Shown: positions 1 to 6,005 of the stretch, in pieces | Numbering within the stretch: the first letter of the stretch is position 1 | Layout: each line of letters opens with the position of its first letter | The notes under the pieces: model-generated | Seen by the model: the letters and a program-made list of their open reading frames with translations, nothing else | What the model was told of the DNA's origin: nothing | The model's database searches: none | Program-made: the position numbers and the translations under genes | DNA from: an uncultured Collinsella sp. | GTDB taxonomy: Bacteria > Actinomycetota > Coriobacteriia > Coriobacteriales > Coriobacteriaceae | Length of the DNA: 39,186 nt | Assembly: GCA_900549275.1 (NCBI GenBank) | Contig: URNU01000001.1 | Location: 1 to 39,186 of the forward strand | Direction: 5' to 3'

Positions 1-66
1 CTTGAAATTGAACGTTCGTAATGTGGGAGTGATCTGTTGTTCCCATATTATGTCTCCTATTTGGTT

Positions 67-894
67 TTAGCTAATTGCCTGCTGTTCCGCCTCAAAGGTT
101 CGCTTGGCCTCTTTAATACGTTGATTGCATACGTCGATGTAATCAACGGGCCGCTTCTTAAACAAAGCAACGTCTTCGTTTTTCTCAATGCCGATGAAAG
201 AACGCCCTTCCAGCACGGCTGCGACACAGAACGATCCGCTTCCGCAAGCGTTGTCGAGAACGATGTCTCCAGGATTTGTGTACGTCCTGATCAGATAACG
301 ACCAAGCTCAACCGGCTTTTGGGTAGGGTGGTATACGGCACCCTCGGATTCGGCCGTCTTAAAATAGACGATGTCAGTTGGATAACGGCTGCCGTCGCTC
401 TTTACGTGCTTCGGGGAAAAATCTCCATAGCTTCCAGTGAGCTGATCTTTGCGAACTCCCTTGTCGTAGGCTTCACCTTCGCTCATCTGCGGATTGTAAG
501 TAGGCTGCGCCTTATAGAAAACGCATATGTCTTCGTATTTGCGAAGCGGCTGCTTTTTCGCGTTCAAGAAGTTGGTTGCTTTTGATTTAACCCAAATAAG
601 CTTGTATTTATATATCTCAGGGGCGTGAAGCATCAGCTTCGCGGTAAAAAGCCCACTGCTTGTCAAAACGATAGCGCCATGCGGTTTGATGATGCGCAGG
701 TACTCGGTAAAGAGCAGGTCGAGGTTGATGATCGAATCCCATTTATTCTGGGTGGTTCCGTAAGGAAGATCGCAAAGAATCATATCTATGGATTCGCCGG
801 GAATGCCCTTCATTACCTCAAGACAATCGCCCTCAATAATCCGGTCGCGGAAAGGCTCTAACGACCTCGTGTCCTCTGCTTTAATTACCTTCAT
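67..894 (-). CDS. Beta-class site-specific DNA methyltransferase (N6-adenine/N4-cytosine)
   Basis: This 275-residue enzyme should transfer a methyl group from S-adenosylmethionine to an exocyclic amino group of a base in duplex DNA. The catalytic motif IV (DLPYG, residues 42-46) comes before HPTQKP (189-194) and the SAM-binding motif I (LDNACGSGSF, about 213-222), which is the order of the beta class. The length is normal for a stand-alone enzyme. The first codon is ATG with a good ribosome site (AAGGAG, 5 nt upstream). The second motif-IV residue is Leu where DPPY is most common; DLPY variants exist. No restriction endonuclease or specificity subunit is visible in the window, but only 66 bases lie downstream, so a partner may sit beyond the edge. 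Family assignment is firm; target sequence and whether it is an orphan, phage-derived or restriction-linked enzyme cannot be told. Confidence 0.93.
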   Translation of the reverse strand: MKVIKAEDTRSLEPFRDRIIEGDCLEVMKGIPGESIDMILCDLPYGTTQNKWDSIINLDLLFTEYLRIIKPHGAIVLTSSGLFTAKLMLHAPEIYKYKLIWVKSKATNFLNAKKQPLRKYEDICVFYKAQPTYNPQMSEGEAYDKGVRKDQLTGSYGDFSPKHVKSDGSRYPTDIVYFKTAESEGAVYHPTQKPVELGRYLIRTYTNPGDIVLDNACGSGSFCVAAVLEGRSFIGIEKNEDVALFKKRPVDYIDVCNQRIKEAKRTFEAEQQAIS

Positions 895-919
895 CCTCGC
901 TCCTTAAGTTTAGTCTTTC

Positions 920-947
920 ATTATACGTCTAGGCAAAGACGCTTCAA
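920..947 (-). promoter_or_regulatory. Promoter of the DNA methyltransferase with a dyad in its spacer
   Basis: Read on the minus strand, a -35 TTGAAG (947-942) is followed after 16 bases by a perfect -10 TATAAT (925-920), about 26 bases before the start codon. The spacer itself is an inverted repeat (CGTCT, 6 bases, AGACG at 926-941), a plausible operator. Seen in sequence; activity is inferred. Confidence 0.6.
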
Positions 948-984
948 TCCATTTGCGGACGTATGGTTAGAAGAACGTGTTCAT

Positions 985-1175
985 AGGGGCGCGGGAAATC
1001 CCCCGCATCGCCGCGCGCAAGAGCCGGCAATAAAACCTCCGGCCCTGCTTGGCCCTGGGAGTAAACGTCAGACTTGCCCGATTCACGCCTCGCGCAAGGG
1101 CCGTTCTACTCCCCAGACCTGATCTGCATGGCTGGTTTCTCCTTTGAGAGCTTGTTTTGATGTTGACAAGCTTTT
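985..1175 (-). ncRNA. Candidate structured noncoding RNA
   Basis: On the minus strand the segment folds into consecutive helices. In transcript order: AGCTTGT/ACAAGCT (1172-1166 with 1155-1149); a long-range stem built on GGGAGTA/TACTCCC (1113-1107 with 1063-1057), extendable by CTG/CAG with one bulge and enclosing a CTTGC/GCAAG helix; GCCGG/CCGGC (1043-1039 with 1027-1023); and a last hairpin GCGGG/CCCGC near 1007-992. The density of nested pairing in a region with no protein gene is unlike the other spacers here. It could be a riboswitch-like leader, an independent RNA (the raiA motif is known in Firmicutes and Actinobacteria and would be worth testing first), or the 3' region of the MerR transcript. 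The family is not recognised with certainty, and the ends are approximate. Confidence 0.35.
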
Positions 1176-1307
1176 GGTCAGTGGCCCCTATTGCTGAGTG
1201 GGAATGGTGGGAATAACCGGCCTCAGAACATGCTGGTTCGAAGGCTTTCTTTTTGCATGTCTGCCTAAAACGACTCCTTGCCAAAGCCCCTTGAGCATCG
1301 GGCGGCA

Positions 1308-1748
1308 TTATTGAGCGTGGGCGTTATCGTAGGTATCTTTGATCTCTTCCGGCAAATCGTCGGGAATCAGCGCCTTCACTCCATCCTCGTTGCCATCTTG
1401 GATCGCCTGCTCGTAGTACCAGCATTTGAACTTCAACATGTCCAGCGCGCGGTTCATCTTCGCGATCTCCGACTCCATGTGGGCCTTCTGCTCCTCGAAC
1501 ATGGCCTTGCGCTTGGGATATGTCGATGGGCCCTCCGCACACCATTCCATGAACAGTCGGATGTCCTTAATCTCCATCCCAGCCTTCTTTAAGCATTCGA
1601 TGACCCGAAGCGCCTCGAGTTCCGTATCGCCGAATCGGCGAATGCCGGATGTCCGTTCCAATCCCGGGAACAGCCCCTGCTTGTCGTAATACCGCAGCGT
1701 GGAAACGGGCAGACCGAACATCTCCGCTACCTGTCCGATTGTGTACAT
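1308..1748 (-). CDS. MerR-family transcriptional regulator
   Basis: This 146-residue protein starts with the MerR winged helix-turn-helix (YTIGQVAEMFGLPVSTLRYY, residues 2-21), followed by the second part of the DNA-binding domain (GIRRFGDTELEALRVIECL, about 35-53) and a coiled-coil dimer helix (about 80-115). The short C-terminal tail lacks the metal-binding cysteine set of MerR/CueR; a single Cys is present near residue 108. The ribosome site GGAGGG sits 3 bases before ATG. The protein is divergent from a two-gene oxidative or aromatic-type operon and a MerR-type promoter lies between them, so it very likely controls that operon by untwisting its long spacer. The effector cannot be read from the sequence; regulators of this small subgroup commonly respond to aldehydes, quinones or organic stress, which is family knowledge and not proof here. 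Confidence 0.92.
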   Translation of the reverse strand: MYTIGQVAEMFGLPVSTLRYYDKQGLFPGLERTSGIRRFGDTELEALRVIECLKKAGMEIKDIRLFMEWCAEGPSTYPKRKAMFEEQKAHMESEIAKMNRALDMLKFKCWYYEQAIQDGNEDGVKALIPDDLPEEIKDTYDNAHAQ

Positions 1749-1779
1749 GGTCCCTCCGGATAAATCTCGAATTCATTCC

Positions 1780-1810
1780 TTGACCTAAAGTCAGGTTTAG
1801 GTATTACCTT
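1780..1810 (+). promoter_or_regulatory. MerR-type promoter with 19-bp spacer and dyad operator
   Basis: TTGACC (1780-1785) and TACCTT (1805-1810) are separated by 19 bases instead of 17, and the dyad ACCTAAA-N6-TTTAGGT (1783-1802) fills the spacer. This is the classic layout of promoters activated by MerR-family proteins. It points toward the decarboxylase/cupin gene and lies 32 bases from the start of the divergent regulator gene, so it probably also serves autoregulation. Confidence 0.82.
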
Positions 1811-2022
1811 CATTCTCGTCAATATAAATCGGGAGCGCAAGGGATTTTCGCCAAAGGCGCACGCTTGCCGGAACGGTATTCGCCGGCGGCGTGAGCGGCG
1901 TGGGTGAAATCGCCGGGCATCTTGATGTTGAGCAGGCGCGACGAATGGGCATGGAAATCTAGGCGCGGCTTAGCTGCGCGAGAGCAGTTTGTACTCAAAA
2001 CCATCGACAGGAGGAATCAAAC
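1811..2022 (+). other. Long leader between MerR promoter and first operon gene
   Basis: If the promoter at 1780-1810 is used, the transcript carries an untranslated leader of about 205 bases. No clear terminator or riboswitch fold is visible. One plus-strand frame is open for about 45 codons up to a TAG at about 1960 and is alanine/glycine rich, but it lacks a start with a ribosome site; it may be a decayed gene fragment. The downstream gene has its own strong ribosome site (AGGAGG at 2010-2015). Confidence 0.4.
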
Positions 2023-2787
2023 ATGACGATTAAGCAGACAGCGGGCAGGGATGCCCTGGGGGACTTTGCCCCCAAATTTGCACAGCTCAATGACGATGTG
2101 CTGTTCGGCGAGGTGTGGAGCCGAGAAGACAGGCTTTCCCTTCGAGACCGCAGCGTGGTGACGGTGGTGGCCCTGATGGCGCAGGGACTGACGGACTCTT
2201 CGTTCCAATATCATCTGATCTCCGCAAAGAACAATGGAGTGACCAGGACGGAGATAGCGGAAATCCTTACGCACGCGGCGTTTTACGCGGGCTGGCCCAA
2301 GGCGTGGGCGGCCTTTCGCATGGCGAAGGAGGTCTGGGCAGATGACGATGCCGCTGATGTAAGAGCTGAGCATCAAAACGAGATGGCCTTTCCCATCGGT
2401 GCCCCCAACGACGCATTTGCGAAGTACTTTATCGGGCAAAGCTACCTCGCGCCCCTTTTCACCGAGCAGGTCGGCGTCTACAACGTGACGTTCGAGCCCG
2501 GCTGCCGCAACAACTGGCACGTCCATCACGCCAAAAGCGGTGGCGGACAGATTCTCGTCTGCGTGGCTGGTCGAGGGTTTTACCAGGAATGGGGCAAACC
2601 GGCACAGGAGCTGTGCCCTGGCGATGTAGTAAATATTCCCGCGGGCGTAAAGCACTGGCACGGTGCGGCGCCCGACAGCTGGTTCTCCCATCTCGCGGTA
2701 GAGGTTCCGGGCGAGGAGACCTCCAACGAGTGGTTGGAGCCCGTGGACGACGGGCAATACCCTAGAGCGACTGACAAGGAAGCTTAG
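2023..2787 (+). CDS. Carboxymuconolactone decarboxylase-like / cupin fusion protein
   Basis: This 254-residue protein joins two domains. Residues about 20-105 match the AhpD-like carboxymuconolactone decarboxylase fold (LSLRDRSVVTVVALMAQG and the later AEILTHAAFYAGWPKAW). Residues about 145-235 form a cupin, with metal-ligand candidates in NNWHVHHAKSGGGQILVC (two His and a Gln) and a second His in GVKHWHGAAPDSWFSHL. The AhpD-type CxxC redox pair is absent, so peroxidase-recycling activity is unlikely; a ring-opening/decarboxylation or detoxification role on a small organic acid or quinone is more plausible. A strong ribosome site precedes ATG. The next gene starts 2 bases after its stop, so the two are translationally coupled. 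Expression is probably controlled by the divergent MerR protein. Confidence 0.88.
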   Translation: MTIKQTAGRDALGDFAPKFAQLNDDVLFGEVWSREDRLSLRDRSVVTVVALMAQGLTDSSFQYHLISAKNNGVTRTEIAEILTHAAFYAGWPKAWAAFRMAKEVWADDDAADVRAEHQNEMAFPIGAPNDAFAKYFIGQSYLAPLFTEQVGVYNVTFEPGCRNNWHVHHAKSGGGQILVCVAGRGFYQEWGKPAQELCPGDVVNIPAGVKHWHGAAPDSWFSHLAVEVPGEETSNEWLEPVDDGQYPRATDKEA

Positions 2788-2789
2788 GC

Positions 2790-3761
2790 ATGGAGCAGTT
2801 GAAACTGACGCAGGAATGGGACAAGGTATTCCCCAAAAGCGACAAGGTTGAGCACAGCAAGGCAACCTTCCGCAACCGATACGGCATCACGCTGGCTGCC
2901 GACGTGTACGTACCTAAGAAAGCGGAAGGCAAACTGCCCGCCATCGCCGTCAGCGGCCCGTTTGGCGCGGTGAAGGAGCAGTCCTCCGGTCTGTACGCGC
3001 AGAAAATGGCGGAGCTGGGATTTTTCGCAATTGCCTTTGACCCGTCCTATACCGGCGAGAGCGGCGGCACGCCTCGCTATGTAGCATCCCCGGACATCAA
3101 CACCGAGGACTTCTGCGCAGCGGTGGACTTCCTCTCGGTACAGGAAAACGTCGATCCAGGGCGCATCGGCATCATCGGCATCTGCGGTTGGGGCGGCATG
3201 GCAATCAATGCTGCATCCATCGACACTCGTATCAAAGCTACTGCTGCTATGACGATGTACGACATGACCCGTGTGACCGCCAACGGCTATTTTGACGCTG
3301 AGGATTCCGAACAGGCGCGCTTCGAAAAGCGGAAAGCGCTGAACGCGCAGCGCACCGAGGACTATAAAAACGACAGCTATGCGCTGGCGGGCGGCGTGGT
3401 CGATCCGCTGCCGGAGGACGCGCCGCAGTTTGTGGCGGACTATTACGCCTACTACAAGACTCCGCGAGGCTACCATCCCCGCAGCCTGAACTCCAATGGC
3501 GGCTGGAATGTGACGTCTTCGCTGTCCTTTTTGAATATGCCGATTTTGCAATATAGCAGTGAAATCCGCTCTGCCGTGTTGCTGGTGCATGGCGAGAAGG
3601 CGCACTCCCGCTATTTCAGCGAAGCCGCGTACGGCAAGCTGACCGGGGACAACAAGGAATTGCTCATTATCCCTGGTGCCAGCCATACCGACCTTTACGA
3701 TCAGATGGACATCATTCCGTTTGGAAAGCTGAAGGCATTCTTTGAGGAGTATCTGAAATAA
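2790..3761 (+). CDS. Alpha/beta hydrolase of the dienelactone hydrolase type
   Basis: This 323-residue cytoplasmic hydrolase has the nucleophile elbow GIIGICGWGG (residues 127-136) with Cys132 in the position of the usual Ser, as in dienelactone hydrolases and their YcjY-like relatives. The C-terminal catalytic His is in IPGASHTDLYD, and an acidic residue just before it is available in the preceding strands. There is no signal peptide. The gene begins 2 bases after the decarboxylase/cupin stop codon with AAGGAAG overlapping the end of that gene, so the two proteins are made together. The pairing suggests sequential action on a ring-cleaved or lactone substrate, or removal of reactive electrophiles under MerR control. 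The physiological substrate is unknown. Confidence 0.9.
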   Translation: MEQLKLTQEWDKVFPKSDKVEHSKATFRNRYGITLAADVYVPKKAEGKLPAIAVSGPFGAVKEQSSGLYAQKMAELGFFAIAFDPSYTGESGGTPRYVASPDINTEDFCAAVDFLSVQENVDPGRIGIIGICGWGGMAINAASIDTRIKATAAMTMYDMTRVTANGYFDAEDSEQARFEKRKALNAQRTEDYKNDSYALAGGVVDPLPEDAPQFVADYYAYYKTPRGYHPRSLNSNGGWNVTSSLSFLNMPILQYSSEIRSAVLLVHGEKAHSRYFSEAAYGKLTGDNKELLIIPGASHTDLYDQMDIIPFGKLKAFFEEYLK

Positions 3762-3868
3762 GGCGTGCCTTGATTTAATGCCAAGTCTCCAGCAACGATT
3801 CTTCTAAAGAGAGGGAGTAGCTGAAACGAGGCGATTGATTAACTCCATTCGTTTTGGTTACAAGAAAA

Positions 3869-3890
3869 CATGCTGCGCGCCTGCAGCATG
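3869..3890 (+). promoter_or_regulatory. Hairpin directly before the flavoprotein ribosome site
   Basis: CATGCTGC and GCAGCATG (3869-3876 and 3883-3890) form an 8-bp stem with a 6-base loop, ending on the base before the ribosome site AAGGAGAGGG (3891-3900). The structure could act as an operator dyad or an mRNA element protecting or controlling translation. A weak promoter (TTGATT 3835-3840, TACAAG 3859-3864) precedes it. Confidence 0.45.
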
Positions 3891-3906
3891 AAGGAGAGGG
3901 AATCCT

Positions 3907-4437
3907 ATGAATATCGTTGTATTGAGTGGTAGCCCGCGCAAGGGCGCCAATACCGACACCATGGTCGAGGCGTTTGCCGAGACCGCGCGTGAGGGCGGCA
4001 ATACGGTCGAGGTCGTCCGCGTTGCCAGCAAGAAGATCGCCGGCTGCTTGGGATGCCAGTATTGCTTCGCCCATGAGGGCGTCTGCGTGCAGAAGGATGA
4101 TATGGCCAACGTGATCGAGTCTCTGAAAGGCGCCGACATGGTTGTCTTCGCCTCGCCTATCTACTGGTTTGATATCACCGCGCAGGAGAAGGCCGCCATT
4201 GACCGCCTGTACGCCTTCGGTGCCACGGGCTTCCCGTTCACCAAGACGGCCCTTTTGCTCGATAGCCACAGCGAGGGCGTCTATGATGCGGCGATCGCTA
4301 TGTACAAGTCAACCTGCGCGTACTGCAAGTGGGAGGATCAGGGCATTGTCACCATCAGCGGTATGACCGAGCGCGACAGCATGGCATCGTCGCCCAAGTT
4401 GAAAGAGGTGCGAGAGCTCGCCCGCAAGCTCGCCTAA
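3907..4437 (+). CDS. Flavodoxin-like NAD(P)H:FMN reductase / iron-sulfur flavoprotein
   Basis: This 176-residue protein begins with the FMN phosphate-binding loop LSGSPRKGANTDTM (residues 6-19) of the flavodoxin-like fold and has the aromatic flavin-contact segment SPIYWFDITAQ around residue 85-95. The cysteines at 47, 50, 53 and 60 form C-x2-C-x2-C-x6-C, which fits the compact cysteine pattern of iron-sulfur flavoproteins (Isf) that carry a 4Fe-4S cluster. Many related reductases keep a similar motif without a proven cluster, so cluster binding is possible, not shown. The strong ribosome site AAGGAGAGGG lies 6 bases before ATG. It follows the MerR-linked operon by 145 bases and is a natural functional partner, supplying electrons for quinone or nitro-compound reduction. 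Confidence 0.9.
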   Translation: MNIVVLSGSPRKGANTDTMVEAFAETAREGGNTVEVVRVASKKIAGCLGCQYCFAHEGVCVQKDDMANVIESLKGADMVVFASPIYWFDITAQEKAAIDRLYAFGATGFPFTKTALLLDSHSEGVYDAAIAMYKSTCAYCKWEDQGIVTISGMTERDSMASSPKLKEVRELARKLA

Positions 4438-4452
4438 GGACAAGAAGGACGC

Positions 4453-4554
4453 ATGGCAATCCGTGTTGGTGGAAATGCTTGCAATCCTTATCAAGAGATA
4501 GGGGTGTATTCCCTCAAGTGCCGTATAGAACAATTTTTTAACGCAGAAAAATAA
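4453..4554 (+). CDS. Possible small ORF of 33 codons
   Basis: A short frame opens with ATG 4 bases after AAGGA and ends at TAA 4552-4554, just downstream of the flavoprotein. The peptide begins MAIRVGGNACNPYQ and has two cysteines and no membrane segment. Nothing known is recognised. It may be a real small protein, a remnant of a longer gene, or chance; the base composition becomes AT-rich toward its end. Confidence 0.18.
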   Translation: MAIRVGGNACNPYQEIGVYSLKCRIEQFFNAEK

Positions 4555-4580
4555 CTGAAAACAAATTAATCCGCGTTAAA
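4537..4580. promoter_or_regulatory. 8-bp inverted repeat upstream of the AAA ATPase
   Basis: TTTAACGC (4537-4544) and GCGTTAAA (4573-4580) are perfect inverted half-sites 28 bases apart in an AT-rich stretch 37 bases before the ATPase start. The right half overlaps the best -10-like sequence (TTAAAAT). It is a candidate operator; no binding protein can be named. Confidence 0.35.
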
Positions 4581-4617
4581 ATATTGTCAAACAGAGGTTC
4601 ATGAGGGAAGGTTGCGT

Positions 4618-5907
4618 ATGCGTCGCAAGGCAGACGAGCTCCTGAGGGAATGGCGAGACAGGGCTGATAGAAAACCTTTGCTGGTCAAAGGCGTGCGCCA
4701 GTGTGGCAAGACCTATCTGCTCAGAACGTACGCCCAGGATCTTTTCGAATCGGTTGTCTACGTTAATCTTGAGAACGACCGGTCGGCGCGAGCGGATTTT
4801 TCGGGCGGTCTTGACCCTCATTCGATCGTACGCGCGATCGAGGCTCGTACGGGACAGCGTATCGTGCCTGGCAAAACCTTACTGTTTATTGACGAGATCC
4901 AGGCATGCGAGGAAGCGCTCACTTCCCTTAAATACTTTTGCGAAGATGCTCCCGAGTATTACGTTGCGGCTGCTGGGTCGCTTCTTGGGGTTGCCATTAA
5001 CCATCAGTCGTATTCGTTCCCCGTTGGAAAGACCGACTTGATTGAGATGACTCCGCTCGATTTCGAGGAGTTTCTCTGGGCGATGGGGCACGATCAGTTG
5101 GTCGACGAGATACGCTCATCATTCGAGTCAATGGGACCTCTTGCGCCAAGCCTTCATGAAAAGGCGCTTGGGCTCTATCGACAGTATCTTGTTGTTGGCG
5201 GAATGCCCGAGGCGGTCCAAACGTACATCGATGATCAGTCAATCATTGATGTGGCCGAAAAGCATCGGATTATTCTCGACGGATATTCCGCCGACACCAA
5301 TAAATATGCTGATGAACGCTTGAGCGCAAAGACGCGTGCGTGCTTCGATTCCATTCCACAGCAGCTTGCCAAAGAGAATCGTAAATTTCAATACAAGGTA
5401 GTGCGAGCGGGGGGCAATGCGTCTCTCTTTGGAGATGCTCTCGACTGGCTTGTATTGTCGGGTACGGTGGCGCGCTGCAGCCTAGTCGGGCAGATCGAAA
5501 GCCCTATAGAGGCCTTTGTAAACCCTTCTGCTTTTAAAATCTATCAGGCGGATACAGGGCTGCTCGTCTCCAAGGCCGGTGCTCAACGCGCCGATATTCT
5601 TGCCGGCATCGGCGGCACATTCATGGGCGCACTTACCGAAAACTACGTTGCCCAACAGCTTTCAGCCATGGGCTATCCGCTGCATTATTGGGCGCGAGAC
5701 AATCGTGCGGAAATCGACTTTGTAGTAGAGAAACAGGGATGCTTGTCTGCGATTGAAGTCAAGGCGGGGGAGAACACAAGATCTCGAAGTCTGTCCTCGC
5801 TAAAAAAGACCCATCCAGGCGTGCGCCTTATCAGACTATCGACTAAGCCCTTTGGAATGAATGATGGGCTTATGTCTGTTCCACTTTATGCAGCATTTTG
5901 TCTATAG
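4618..5907 (+). CDS. AAA-family ATPase with DUF4143 domain
   Basis: This 429-residue cytoplasmic protein has an N-terminal AAA_14-type ATPase: Walker A VRQCGKTYLL at about residues 24-33, Walker B LLFIDEIQA near 87-95, and a sensor-like segment AAAGSLLGVA near 120-129. The C-terminal half is the DUF4143 domain, ending with the nuclease-like signature NRAEIDFVVEKQG...AIEVKAG, which resembles the core of PD-(D/E)xK folds. Such proteins are common in anaerobes and archaea; their role is unproven, with defence, toxin-like or repair roles suggested. Start ATG 4618 is chosen over an in-frame TTG six bases upstream because GGGAAGG (4605-4611) is well spaced for it. The gene stands alone and ends in a strong bidirectional terminator. 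Confidence 0.9.
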   Translation: MRRKADELLREWRDRADRKPLLVKGVRQCGKTYLLRTYAQDLFESVVYVNLENDRSARADFSGGLDPHSIVRAIEARTGQRIVPGKTLLFIDEIQACEEALTSLKYFCEDAPEYYVAAAGSLLGVAINHQSYSFPVGKTDLIEMTPLDFEEFLWAMGHDQLVDEIRSSFESMGPLAPSLHEKALGLYRQYLVVGGMPEAVQTYIDDQSIIDVAEKHRIILDGYSADTNKYADERLSAKTRACFDSIPQQLAKENRKFQYKVVRAGGNASLFGDALDWLVLSGTVARCSLVGQIESPIEAFVNPSAFKIYQADTGLLVSKAGAQRADILAGIGGTFMGALTENYVAQQLSAMGYPLHYWARDNRAEIDFVVEKQGCLSAIEVKAGENTRSRSLSSLKKTHPGVRLIRLSTKPFGMNDGLMSVPLYAAFCL

Positions 5908-5929
5908 GGATGATGCTGCTGTAATGCAT

Positions 5930-5967
5930 GGGGCCCGGAGCGCGGCATTTACTGCGCTCCGGGCCCC
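5930..5967. terminator. Bidirectional terminator between ATPase and parC
   Basis: A perfect 14-bp GC-rich stem, GGGGCCCGGAGCGC with its complement (5930-5943 and 5954-5967), has a 10-base loop and is followed by GTTTGTTTGT. It sits between convergent genes and can serve both. Confidence 0.85.
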
Positions 5968-6005
5968 GTTTGTTTGTGGCTTGGACCAGTTCGACTGCCG
6001 TCGTC

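Larger units (their letters stand above)
895..1307. other. 413-base stretch without a protein gene
   Basis: This gap holds the methyltransferase promoter (920-947) and a run of strong hairpins best read on the minus strand (985-1175, listed separately as a candidate RNA). The remainder (about 1176-1307), directly downstream of the MerR gene, shows no recognisable gene or clear terminator. A 113-codon minus-strand reading frame across it has no domain, no hydrophobic pattern and no ribosome site and is not taken as a gene. Confidence 0.5.

Noticed and set aside
9..18. TGAACGTTCG as a LexA-like site
   Set aside because: The two halves have no 4-base spacer, so it does not fit the SOS box.
1230..1250. 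GGTTCGAA resembling a tRNA T-loop
   Set aside because: No acceptor stem, anticodon arm or D-loop can be built around it.
967..1308. 113-codon frame in the gap after the MerR gene
   Set aside because: No ribosome site, no domain, and it coincides with strong RNA hairpins.
2017..2865. 282-codon frame antisense to the decarboxylase/cupin gene
   Set aside because: No domain and it overlaps a clear gene entirely.
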